A stretch of DNA of 47,150 nucleotides from an uncultured Lachnospiraceae bacterium (GTDB taxonomy: Bacteria > Bacillota > Clostridia > Lachnospirales > Lachnospiraceae): the NCBI GenBank assembly GCA_900317585.1, contig ONHG01000020.1, positions 1 to 47,150 of the forward strand. Direction: 5' to 3'. Both the position numbers and the translations under genes were made by a program. The notes under the pieces are model-generated. The model was not told where the DNA came from. It was given only the letters and a program-made list of their open reading frames with translations, and made no database searches. Shown here piece by piece: positions 8,898 to 16,872 of the stretch (the first letter of the stretch is position 1; every line of letters starts with the position of its first letter).

Positions 8898-11111
8898 ATG
8901 AGAAAGAACAAGAACATACTGAAGAAGGGCATGATCCTTGCAGCAGTTTCAACAATGGTAGTTACCATGGCACCGGCAATTCCGGCTTATGCTTATGGTG
9001 AAGCAGATTCAACAACAGGTCAGGCGGCTTTTAATGCGGCAACAACAGGCTCAGTGGATTATCAGAACTGGTTAACAGATACATGGCAGGGCGGTACGCA
9101 GGACTTTGCCAATACCAATCAGATTGCACTTACACCGGGCTCTACAGCAAAGGATCTGGGCTTTGCATGGTATTCAAAGACTAAGGGCACGCCGGCTGTG
9201 ATGGTATGGAAGGACGGCGCAAAGTCAGGTGCAAATATTGTAAAGGGTACTGCAACAGATATAAATGTAGCAAACTGGCAGAAAGAAGCCTATGTTGCTT
9301 CAAATAAAGTAAGCATCAACGGTTTTTTTGAACCGAATACAAAGTATGTTTATCAGTATACAGACAATTATTCTGACAATGGTGATACCGTATGGTCAGC
9401 TGAGTATACATATACCACACACGCTACAGATACATTTTCTGTAATTCTTACAGGAGATCCTCAGATTGGAGCGTCAGGCCGTAAAAGTGATAAAGATGCA
9501 AACGATATGAGCGTTGCTCAGGATGCTTACAACTGGAACAAGACAATGCAGAAGGCTATGGAGATTGATCCGGATGCATCATTTCTTTTATCGGCTGGAG
9601 ACCAGATAAATGAGTCCAATGCAGAATCGGAGGAGACTAAGAAGACCAGAGAGAGCGAGTATGCCGGATACCTTTATCCGTCAGTGTTCAGAAGTCTCCC
9701 TATTGCAGCCACAATCGGAAACCACGATAAGGATGGCTCTGACTACACTGCGCATTTCAACAATCCAAATTCAGAGGATAATCTGGGAAGCACCGGTGCA
9801 GGCTGTGATTTCTACTTCAATAACGGAAATGTATTGTTCATTTCTTTGAACAGTAATAACCGTAATCAGGCAGAGCACAGAGAGTTAATGAAAAAAGCTA
9901 TTGAAAGCAATCCGGACGCAGCCTGGAAGGTAGTGGTATTCCATAGTGATATCTATGGCTCAGGACAGCCACATGCAGATACAGATGCTACTACAAACAG
10001 AATTATCTTTGCACCGCTCATGGATGAGTTTGATATTGATGTATGTCTTACAGGTCATGATCATACATATTCAAGAAGCTACCAGGTACAGGATGGAAAT
10101 GTCATAGACTATGATTTGAGCAAAGGTTCGGTTAACAATCCTGAGGGAACTCTTTATATCACAACAGGCTCGGGCTCAGGTTCAAAATACTATAACCTGT
10201 TAAATTACACTCCATACTATATCGCAGAGAGAACCAATGCATGTCTGCCTTCATTTTCTACTATAGATTTTTCAAGTGGAACAATGACCATAAAGACATA
10301 TGACTACAACGGAAACAAATATGCAGATGATTTCACAATCACAAAGACAACTGATGCGCAGAGTGCAGATGAGGTGATTGCGGCAGCAGATGCACTGGTA
10401 AACAGCACAGCTGTAGCATATACAGATGACAGCATGGGTGCATTAAAATCAGCACTCGCTTCTCTTAAGGAGCTTAAGGCTTCAGGCACAACAGCAGATG
10501 ATCCGATGGTCAGTGATATCACAACAAACTATGGAACAGCAAGTGATCGTGTTAAGGGATATGGCTCTATAGCAAATGATTCTGACAAGGATGGTGAAAA
10601 GAACCGTTTCAAGAAGGGTATTTCTACACTTCTTGACAAGACAATCTATTCTCAGGTAGCAGAAGGTAAGGAGGAAAACCTATCCGATTACAGTGTTGAT
10701 AAGGCACCTGTTATAAAGGGTATTGATGAGGCAAAAAAAGCAGTTGTAAGTGCAATAAATGCTTTACAGGTTAAACAGACTGCTCCAAGTGGGAACCAGA
10801 ATGGAAATGCTGACCAGAGCGGAAACGGAGCACAGGACAGCGCAAACCAGAACGGAAACGGGGCACAGGGTGGCGCAGGCCAGCAGATTGCGGGAAACAA
10901 TGCAGGCGGATCAGGAAGCCAGAATGTCAGCACAGCAAATACAGGTGCAGGCAAGTCTGATTCTAATAGCGTAAAAACTTCAAAGAGCGCTAAGGTAAAG
11001 ACAGGAGATGTTAACCATGGCGATATGTATGCAGCACTTGGAGTATTAGGCGCAGCAATCCTTGCAACAGTGCTTGGAATGAGAAAGAAGGGTAAGTTTT
11101 GGCAAAAATAA
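8898..11111 (+). CDS. Wall-anchored purple-acid-phosphatase-like metallophosphatase
   Basis: This 737-aa exported phosphoesterase has a signal peptide (KKGMILAAVSTMVVTMAPAI...AYAYG) and an FN3-like N-terminal domain (~80-180). A calcineurin-type metallophosphatase domain spans ~180-430 with all metal motifs: GDPQIG (D187), AGDQIN (D235), IGNHDKDG (N275, H276), VVFHSD (H349) and GHDHTYSRS (H387, H389). A helical FIVAR-like segment follows (~480-620), then a Gly/Asn/Gln-rich linker. The end is a sorting signal: VKTGD, a hydrophobic helix (YAALGVLGAAILATVLG) and MRKKGK. It probably releases phosphate from organic esters outside the cell. GGAGG lies just before ATG 8898. The stop overlaps the next gene by 13 nt. 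Confidence 0.88.
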   Translation: MRKNKNILKKGMILAAVSTMVVTMAPAIPAYAYGEADSTTGQAAFNAATTGSVDYQNWLTDTWQGGTQDFANTNQIALTPGSTAKDLGFAWYSKTKGTPAVMVWKDGAKSGANIVKGTATDINVANWQKEAYVASNKVSINGFFEPNTKYVYQYTDNYSDNGDTVWSAEYTYTTHATDTFSVILTGDPQIGASGRKSDKDANDMSVAQDAYNWNKTMQKAMEIDPDASFLLSAGDQINESNAESEETKKTRESEYAGYLYPSVFRSLPIAATIGNHDKDGSDYTAHFNNPNSEDNLGSTGAGCDFYFNNGNVLFISLNSNNRNQAEHRELMKKAIESNPDAAWKVVVFHSDIYGSGQPHADTDATTNRIIFAPLMDEFDIDVCLTGHDHTYSRSYQVQDGNVIDYDLSKGSVNNPEGTLYITTGSGSGSKYYNLLNYTPYYIAERTNACLPSFSTIDFSSGTMTIKTYDYNGNKYADDFTITKTTDAQSADEVIAAADALVNSTAVAYTDDSMGALKSALASLKELKASGTTADDPMVSDITTNYGTASDRVKGYGSIANDSDKDGEKNRFKKGISTLLDKTIYSQVAEGKEENLSDYSVDKAPVIKGIDEAKKAVVSAINALQVKQTAPSGNQNGNADQSGNGAQDSANQNGNGAQGGAGQQIAGNNAGGSGSQNVSTANTGAGKSDSNSVKTSKSAKVKTGDVNHGDMYAALGVLGAAILATVLGMRKKGKFWQK

Positions 11112-12232
11112 TTGACACATTAGGCAAATACCTTATTGTGGCTCTTATTACACTGGCAATGTTTATATTCTTTCAAAGCGTTGAAAGAAAACCGCTTCTT
11201 GCAGATGATAATACATCGTTTGTGAGAGCGGTGGTTACGCAAAACGACAATGAAGACCTTCAGGCTGAAGCCTCACTGGATAGCGGTGACAGCCAGAGGG
11301 TTGTTTTGCTTATCAAGTCAGGAAGCCATAAAGGTGAGACTGTTGATGCGTACAGCTTGAACGGATATTTATATGGTGCCAACTGCAAGGTAGGCACACG
11401 AGTTATTGCTAGTCTGTCGGAATACGATGGCAGTCTTTCTGCAAATGTTTATAACTACGACAGGGAAAATGAGATATGGGTGCTTTTGGCGGCATTTTTT
11501 GGACTTATGTGGCTGGTTGGAGGAAAGAAGGGTTTTAATTCCATTCTTGCGCTTATATTTACCTTTGCTACGGTAATATTTTTGTATATTCCACTCATGT
11601 ATATCGGAGTTTCTCCTTTTATTGCGGCAACGGCCTCTGTCGTCATTATTACAGTTGTCACGTTCACACTTATAGCAGACTGGCAGATGAAATCCATAGG
11701 TGCCATGCTTGGAACTGTTTTTGGAGTCGTAGTTTCCGGAATAATCGCGTTGCTTTTCGGATGCTTCGGACATGTGACAGGCTACAATGTGGATGATATT
11801 GAAAATCTGATTTATGTTGGGCAGAACTCAAAGCTTGATATAGGTGGCATGCTGTTTTCCGGTATACTCATTGCATCGCTTGGAGCAGTGATGGATGTGG
11901 CAATGTCTGTAGCCACATCGCTTCATGAGATAAAAGAAAAAAGTCCTGATATATCTGCAAAGGAGATATTTAAGTCAGGCATAAATATAGGTCGCGATAT
12001 GATTGGAACTATGTCAAATACGCTGATTCTTGCTTATGTGGGCGGAAGTCTCGGACTTGTGATGGTTATATATGCATACTCGTATCAGATGCATCAGATA
12101 CTCAATATGTACTCTATGGCAATTGAGATAATGCGAGGCATATCAGGCACAATGGGAATTATCCTGACTGTGCCGATTACATCGCTTATTATGTCTTTTC
12201 TTCTGACAAGAAAAAGAAATGAAAATATATAG
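11099..12232 (+). CDS. YibE/F family membrane protein
   Basis: The 377-aa protein has an N-terminal transmembrane helix (~10-28), an extracytoplasmic OB-like region (~40-120, VVLLIKSGSHKGETVDAYS), then about seven membrane helices from residue ~125, with SLGAVMDVAMSVATSLHE in the conserved core. This is the YibE/F architecture; the substrate of the family is not established. The start is a TTG inside the end of the phosphatase gene, preceded by AAGGG, which suggests translational coupling. Starting at a later ATG would remove the first helix, so the TTG is preferred. A bidirectional terminator follows. Confidence 0.82.
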   Translation: MAKIIDTLGKYLIVALITLAMFIFFQSVERKPLLADDNTSFVRAVVTQNDNEDLQAEASLDSGDSQRVVLLIKSGSHKGETVDAYSLNGYLYGANCKVGTRVIASLSEYDGSLSANVYNYDRENEIWVLLAAFFGLMWLVGGKKGFNSILALIFTFATVIFLYIPLMYIGVSPFIAATASVVIITVVTFTLIADWQMKSIGAMLGTVFGVVVSGIIALLFGCFGHVTGYNVDDIENLIYVGQNSKLDIGGMLFSGILIASLGAVMDVAMSVATSLHEIKEKSPDISAKEIFKSGINIGRDMIGTMSNTLILAYVGGSLGLVMVIYAYSYQMHQILNMYSMAIEIMRGISGTMGIILTVPITSLIMSFLLTRKRNENI

Positions 12233-12238
12233 TAAATA

Positions 12239-12271
12239 AAAAACCTGAGATTTGATTCTCAGGTTTTTTTA
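12239..12271. terminator. Bidirectional intrinsic terminator
   Basis: AAACCTGAGA / TCTCAGGTTT stem with a short loop, an A-run on the left and a T-run on the right, between two converging genes. Confidence 0.9.
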
Positions 12272-12289
12272 GAAATATGAGCTTATACT

Positions 12290-13741
12290 TTATTCATCAA
12301 ACTTTTCTGCCTTATCGAAAAGCTCATAAACCTCTTTTGAAGGCTCCTTTGTGCAAAGTGTCACAACAACGGCTGCGATAAGTCCAAAAACAAATCCCGG
12401 CAACAGCTCGTAGATTCCGGTTGATGAGAGGAATGCATACCACAATATATCAACGGCAGCACCTGTTATGATTCCTGCAACAGCACCCTTGAAGTTAAAG
12501 CGCTTCCAGAAGAGGCTGAGCATGATTGCAGGTCCAAAGGCAGCTCCAAAGATACCCCATGCATTTGAAACAAGCGCCATGATAGAGCCGGCGTTAGGGT
12601 TTGATGCGATGATGAGTGCTGCAACAGCGATTCCAAGAACAACGATACGGCCGATCCACATCATCTCTTTGTCACTTGCCTTACCTTTTCTGATGACAGG
12701 CTTATATACATCACTTGAGAATGCAGATGAAGCAGCAAGCAGCTGGCTGTCTGCGGTACTCATGGAAGCGGCAAGCACTGCTGAGAGCAGTATACCTGAG
12801 ATAACACCCGGGAAAATCTTTCTTACAATCTGGATGAAAACAAGGGAGTTTTCATTTATAGATTCATCAAAGCCAAGGAAAAGTCTTCCGATTACTCCGA
12901 TTAATGTTGCAAAAAATACAATAAGCAGAGTCCATGTGATACCGATTTTTGCTGATTTCTTCAAATCCTTCTGTGATTTGATGGACATGAATCTGATGAT
13001 GATATGTGGCATACCAAAGTAACCAAGTCCCCATGCCAGTCCTGACACGATATCCTGCCAGCTTGAGAATGGATTTAAGTAACCGCCCGGGAGTGCTGAC
13101 ATGGATGATGTATCAAGCATAAATGCTGCAAAAATCGGTGCTATAAACATAGAACCAAGCACGAGCATGCCCTGAAAGAAATCTGTCCAGCATACAGCCG
13201 AGAAACCGCCGAGGAAGGTATATCCTACGATGACAACCGCTGCAAGATACATGGCAATCTGTGGGTCCATTCCTATTACAGTGTGGAAAAGAGTACCGCA
13301 GGCCTTTACGCTTGATGCTGCATAAATAGTGTATGCAACCAAAAACACAATTGCACATATCACCTGCAGTGCAAGTGATTTGGACAGGAATCTGTTGGTC
13401 AGATACTGCGGAATGGTGATTGAGTCGTTTGCTACAATCGAGAATTGTCTCAGTCTCGGTGCTTCAAGCAGCCAGCTTATAGTGTAGCCGATTGCAAGTC
13501 CTACAGGAATCCATACCTGACCTAAGCCCAGTGCATAGATAGAGGTAGGAAGTCCCATGAGTACCCATGCACTCATGTCTGAGGCTCCGGCTGACAGTGC
13601 CGCAACCCATGGTCCCATCTCACGTCCACCGAGGAAGTAGGTCTTTTCTCCACCGTTTCTGTTTTTCACGAAGAAGAAGATACCGATACCCAGCATGCAC
13701 AGCAGATAGACGATAAATACAATAATTTCTGATGTTTTCAT
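12290..13741 (-). CDS. putP: Sodium/proline symporter
   Basis: This 483-aa SSF-family transporter has about 13 predicted membrane helices and couples Na+ entry to proline uptake. Recognisable are YFLGGREMGPWVAALSAGAS, SDMSAWVLMGLPTSIYALG and SAVLAASMSTADSQLLAASS, which belong to the conserved Na+/substrate core (helices 1 and 8). Full length matches PutP (about 480-500 aa). The ATG at 13741 follows GAGGTACTACAA. A monocistronic unit is likely: it has its own promoter-like sequence upstream and shares the terminator with the converging YibE/F gene. Proline specificity is by family resemblance only. Confidence 0.92.
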   Translation of the reverse strand: MKTSEIIVFIVYLLCMLGIGIFFFVKNRNGGEKTYFLGGREMGPWVAALSAGASDMSAWVLMGLPTSIYALGLGQVWIPVGLAIGYTISWLLEAPRLRQFSIVANDSITIPQYLTNRFLSKSLALQVICAIVFLVAYTIYAASSVKACGTLFHTVIGMDPQIAMYLAAVVIVGYTFLGGFSAVCWTDFFQGMLVLGSMFIAPIFAAFMLDTSSMSALPGGYLNPFSSWQDIVSGLAWGLGYFGMPHIIIRFMSIKSQKDLKKSAKIGITWTLLIVFFATLIGVIGRLFLGFDESINENSLVFIQIVRKIFPGVISGILLSAVLAASMSTADSQLLAASSAFSSDVYKPVIRKGKASDKEMMWIGRIVVLGIAVAALIIASNPNAGSIMALVSNAWGIFGAAFGPAIMLSLFWKRFNFKGAVAGIITGAAVDILWYAFLSSTGIYELLPGFVFGLIAAVVVTLCTKEPSKEVYELFDKAEKFDE

Positions 13742-13775
13742 TTGTAGTACCTCTTTAATAGTTTATTTAGTAACC

Positions 13776-13804
13776 ATGCTACCACGTTAGCGTGATAAAG
13801 GCAA
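13776..13804 (-). promoter_or_regulatory. Possible putP promoter
   Basis: On the minus strand TTGCCT (13804-13799) and TAGCAT (13781-13776) are 17 nt apart, about 35 nt before the putP start. The match is moderate. Confidence 0.4.
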
Positions 13805-13872
13805 GAAAAACTTTCTCTTGACATATTTCGAAAAAAGTTTAAAATAATGTTTAATTTAATAAGTAATCCAAC

Positions 13873-13907
13873 AAAAGAGCGATGTTGTTCATACATCGCT
13901 CTTTTTT
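13873..13907 (+). terminator. Terminator-like hairpin in the leader of the alanine symporter gene
   Basis: Perfect 12-bp stem AAAAGAGCGATG / CATCGCTCTTTT with a 9-nt loop and TTTTTT tail. It lies between two divergent genes, about 40 nt before the symporter start, so it cannot end either neighbour; it may be an attenuator or end a short RNA. Confidence 0.75.
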
Positions 13908-13946
13908 GCATTTTTATGCATGGTTGGAGGAAAGCGAGGGTGTATT

Positions 13947-15332
13947 ATGAAAGAATTGAGTAATGTTATTTCGGCAATTGATGACTTTGTCTGGGGGCCG
14001 GTTATGCTGGTGCTCTTGGTTGGAACAGGAATTTATCTGACATTTCGGACGAGATTTCTTACATGGAGAAACCTGGGATATGCGCTAAAGAGCACACTCA
14101 GCAAGGAGGCTCGCACAAAGAGCAGAGGAGAGGGGGATGTATCACCGTTCTCGGCACTGACCACGGCGCTTGCAGCTACAATCGGTACAGGCAATATAGT
14201 AGGTGTCGCTACAGCTATGGTTTCCGGAGGACCGGGAGCACTGGTATGGATGTGGATTTCAGCAGCCTTTGGACTTACATCAAAATTCTCTGAGTGTATG
14301 CTTGCCATCAAATACCGGGAGGTAAATGAAAAGGGCGAAATGAGCGGTGGCCCGATGTATACGATGAAAAAGGGAATAAAGAATAAGAAGCTTGGAGCTG
14401 TTTTAGCATGGCTTTTTGCATTTTTTGCAGTGGTAGCTTCGTTTGGAATCGGAAACATGACACAGGGAAACTCTATATCAGGTGCATTAAAGGCTACCTT
14501 CAATGTGCCAACCTGGCTGTCAGGAATAATTATTACAGTGTTTGCCCTTCTAATCATCGTAGGTGGAATCAAGTCAATATCAAAGGTTTCATCGGTTGTT
14601 GTGCCTGTAATGGCTATCTTCTATGTAATATGTGGACTTATAGTAATAATAGGAAATATCTCTAACCTTCCGGCCGGCATTGCAATGATTTTCAAGATGG
14701 CATTTTCTGTCAAGGCAGTGGGCGGCGGAATGTGTGGAACAATCGTTGCATCAATGATGAATGCTATGCGTTATGGTGTAGCCAGAGGTGTTTTCTCAAA
14801 TGAGGCAGGCATGGGTTCAGCTGCAATCACAGCAGCGGCAGCCACAACCGACAATCCGGTACGCCAGGGTTATATCAACATGACAGGAACCTTCTGGGAT
14901 ACAATAGTTGTTTGTACAATCACCGGACTGGCAATTGCATCATCAGGCGTGCTTGGCATGAAAGATGCTGCTGGAGACTATCTGACAGGCTCTGATATCA
15001 CCATAGCGGCCTTTAAGACAGTGCTTGGAACAGGCGGAGGATGGCTTGTGACAATAGGTATCACCCTGTTTGCTTTTTCGACAATACTTGGCTGGGAGTA
15101 TCACGGAGAGAAGGCCTTTGAGTATTTGCTTGGCACACACAGGTTTAACATGGTTTACAGGGTGATTTTCTCACTCGTTGCATACATAGGCTGTACACAG
15201 ACTCTGAGCCTGGTGTGGAACTTCTCAGATATCGCAAACGCGCTTATGGCTATTCCAAACCTCATCTGTATGCTTCTTTTAAGCGGTGAGATAGCAAGTG
15301 ATATAAAGAAATTCCAGCCGGAGATAAAATAG
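13947..15332 (+). CDS. Sodium:alanine (AGCS) symporter
   Basis: This ~461-aa membrane protein of the alanine/glycine:cation symporter family has about 11 helices and takes up alanine or glycine with Na+. Signatures include DDFVWGPVMLVLLVGTGIYL, ALAATIGTGNIVGVATAMVS and MGSAAITAAAATTDNPVRQG. The ATG at 13947 has GAGGG 6 nt upstream and gives the usual N-terminus MKELSNVI. An upstream in-frame ATG at 13920 would contain the ribosome site in its coding sequence and is rejected. AlsT/GlnT-type proteins fall in this family; the exact substrate cannot be told from sequence. Confidence 0.92.
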   Translation: MKELSNVISAIDDFVWGPVMLVLLVGTGIYLTFRTRFLTWRNLGYALKSTLSKEARTKSRGEGDVSPFSALTTALAATIGTGNIVGVATAMVSGGPGALVWMWISAAFGLTSKFSECMLAIKYREVNEKGEMSGGPMYTMKKGIKNKKLGAVLAWLFAFFAVVASFGIGNMTQGNSISGALKATFNVPTWLSGIIITVFALLIIVGGIKSISKVSSVVVPVMAIFYVICGLIVIIGNISNLPAGIAMIFKMAFSVKAVGGGMCGTIVASMMNAMRYGVARGVFSNEAGMGSAAITAAAATTDNPVRQGYINMTGTFWDTIVVCTITGLAIASSGVLGMKDAAGDYLTGSDITIAAFKTVLGTGGGWLVTIGITLFAFSTILGWEYHGEKAFEYLLGTHRFNMVYRVIFSLVAYIGCTQTLSLVWNFSDIANALMAIPNLICMLLLSGEIASDIKKFQPEIK

Positions 15333-15345
15333 TTTAGATTTTCTA

Positions 15346-15374
15346 TTGACGAATACCCTGCGCTGACATATCAT
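15346..15374 (+). promoter_or_regulatory. Sigma-A-type promoter of the riboswitch-controlled exchanger
   Basis: TTGACG at 15346-15351 and TATCAT at 15369-15374 are 17 nt apart. The expected start near 15381 is right at the 5' end of the riboswitch. Confidence 0.8.
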
Positions 15375-15382
15375 AGTATATA

Positions 15383-15500
15383 AGTGAAAGGGAGTAGCCG
15401 GCACGAAAGTGCTTACTTATCCGTCAGTACGATTGCTCATACATATCATACATATATGACAGCAATCCGGAGAGTGATTAAATGGCGAGACTTTTGTTGT
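15383..15500 (+). ncRNA. yybP-ykoY (Mn2+) riboswitch aptamer
   Basis: The leader carries the hallmark AAAGGGAGTAGC (15387-15398), a short GCAC-GAAA-GTGC hairpin, CCGTCAGTACG (15421-15431), a long arm GATTGCT / AGCAATC (15431-15437 and 15461-15467), CCGGAGAG (15467-15474) and a closing GCGAGACTTTTG. The 5' AAAG pairs with the 3' CTTT to form P1. This fits the yybP-ykoY class, known to sense Mn2+ and to control exporters, among them CaCA-type exchangers such as the gene downstream. No covariance-model score could be computed here. Confidence 0.85.
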
Positions 15501-15528
15501 TTTATACAGCAGAAGTGTCGCCTTTTTT
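15484..15528 (+). terminator. Riboswitch expression-platform terminator
   Basis: GGCGAGACTTTT (15484-15495) pairs, with one mismatch, with AGAAGTGTCGCC (15511-15522), followed by TTTTTT. The 5' arm contains the CTTT that closes aptamer P1, so ligand binding should prevent termination, giving an ON switch. Confidence 0.78.
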
Positions 15529-15616
15529 GTATATAAAAGCCTTCTGCTGATAAGACATAGATGTAACTATCAATTAATCAGGCATCCTTAAAAAGGACAG
15601 CAGAAGGAGGAAAATT

Positions 15617-16552
15617 ATGATTTTTGTAGCAATTTTACTGCTTATAGCAGGCTTTGTAGCACTGGTGAAGGGCGCGGATGTGTTTGTGGATGGAGCGGCG
15701 GCGCTCGCCGGGAAATTTGGTATTCCGCAGCTTGTGATTGGACTGACGATTGTGGCGATGGGTACGTCGCTGCCGGAGGCGGCAGTCAGCATCACTGCAG
15801 GAATAAAGGGTAATGCGGGGATTACAGTCGGTAATATAGTCGGCAGCAATATACTAAATATCCTTATAATCCTGGGAGTGACGGCACTCATCACAAATGT
15901 AGCCATACAAAAAACCACCTTCAAATACGAGATACCGTACATGCTTCTTATCACAGCGGTGCTTCTCGTGATGGGAATGACAGGCAATGAAATCACATTT
16001 ATTGAGGGTGTTATACTGTGGATTTTATTTATTGCATATCTGCTTTATTTGTATATTCTGGCAAAAAAGGGCAATGACAGCGGTGATGAGCATTCGGTAA
16101 AGCTATATCCGGTATGGAAATGTCTGCTCTTTATTGTGCTGGGCGGTGTGTGCGTCGTAATTGGAAGCCAGTTTGTAGTAAACGGTGCCACGACCATAGC
16201 AAGAGCCTGTGGCATGAGTGAGCGCTTTATCGGACTGACAATCGTTGCATTCGGCACATCTCTTCCGGAGCTTGTTACATCTGTTTCAGCAGCACGCAAG
16301 AGAAATGCCGGTATAGCGATTGGAAATATAGTCGGCAGCAATATTTTCAATATACTCTTTGTAATCGGAACAGTAGCTCTCATTTGTCCGGTACCGTTTG
16401 AGAGCAGGTTTGTGATTGATACAGTTGTGGCAATCCTGTGCGGTGTGCTCCTGTGGGGCGGTACGATAAGACATAAAGAGCTTAGAAAGCCATGTGGAGT
16501 GGTGATGCTGCTTTGCTATGCGGCATATTTTGTATATTTGGCAGCTATGTAA
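15617..16552 (+). CDS. CaCA-family cation exchanger, likely Mn2+/Ca2+ exporter
   Basis: This 311-aa protein of the YrbG-like calcium/cation antiporter family has ten predicted helices. Two inverted alpha-repeats are plain: GTSLPEAAVSITAGIKGNAG followed by VGNIVGSNILNILI (from residue ~49), and GTSLPELVTSVSAARKRNAG followed by IGNIVGSNIFNILF (from ~214). The acidic residues in GTSLPE are the cation-binding ones in this family. AAGGAGG lies 6 nt before ATG. The Mn2+ riboswitch in its leader argues for a manganese-export role, although a Ca2+/H+ or Na+/Ca2+ activity cannot be excluded. Confidence 0.9.
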   Translation: MIFVAILLLIAGFVALVKGADVFVDGAAALAGKFGIPQLVIGLTIVAMGTSLPEAAVSITAGIKGNAGITVGNIVGSNILNILIILGVTALITNVAIQKTTFKYEIPYMLLITAVLLVMGMTGNEITFIEGVILWILFIAYLLYLYILAKKGNDSGDEHSVKLYPVWKCLLFIVLGGVCVVIGSQFVVNGATTIARACGMSERFIGLTIVAFGTSLPELVTSVSAARKRNAGIAIGNIVGSNIFNILFVIGTVALICPVPFESRFVIDTVVAILCGVLLWGGTIRHKELRKPCGVVMLLCYAAYFVYLAAM

Positions 16553-16708
16553 TGATGTATTTTTGAACTGCGATGACTGTGTTTAAAAAGGGTGTGATGA
16601 AGAGATAATAATTAAATTTAGCAAACTGTCAATAATTGTGCATACAAATCGACGCTTTGACATCAAAATGATTGAGATTTCACATTAAATATAAATAATT
16701 AATTAAAA

Positions 16709-16735
16709 ATAGCACTCTTGCTTGACAAGTGCTGA
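16709..16735. promoter_or_regulatory. CIRCE-like inverted repeat (possible HrcA operator)
   Basis: ATAGCACTC - 9 nt - AAGTGCTGA. The consensus is TTAGCACTC-N9-GAGTGCTAA; the left arm has one and the right arm two mismatches, with the exact 9-nt spacer. It overlaps the -35 box of the promoter for the 26-aa ORF, as expected for a repressor site. Confidence 0.5.
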
Positions 16736-16750
16736 TTGCAGGTGTATAAC
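16722..16750 (+). promoter_or_regulatory. Strong sigma-A promoter
   Basis: Perfect TTGACA (16722-16727), a 17-nt spacer, and TATAAC (16745-16750), 32 nt before the ATG of the small ORF. Confidence 0.85.
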
Positions 16751-16782
16751 GTAGTCAGAACGAACGGAAGGAAGCGATTATA

Positions 16783-16863
16783 ATGGATAAAAACCCAAAG
16801 CATCCATTGAAGAAAAAAAATAAGGCAGATGCAAAGAAGCATCAGAAGCATGTATATGAATAG
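16783..16863 (+). CDS. 26-aa lysine-rich small protein
   Basis: The short ORF encodes MDKNPKHPLKKKNKADAKKH plus six further residues ending in VYE. It is strongly basic, with about ten lysines and four histidines, and has no membrane segment. Support comes from context: a perfect -35 box with good -10, an AAGGAAG site 8 nt before ATG, and a terminator hairpin ~40 nt after the stop. It may bind nucleic acid or simply mark a short regulatory RNA. The family is not recognised. Confidence 0.5.
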   Translation: MDKNPKHPLKKKNKADAKKHQKHVYE

Positions 16864-16872
16864 CAGCTTCCA

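Noticed and set aside
12468-13022. 184-codon open frame opposite putP
   Set aside because: Antisense shadow of a clear membrane transporter.
14033-14572. 179-codon open frame opposite the alanine symporter
   Set aside because: Antisense shadow; composition follows the sense gene.
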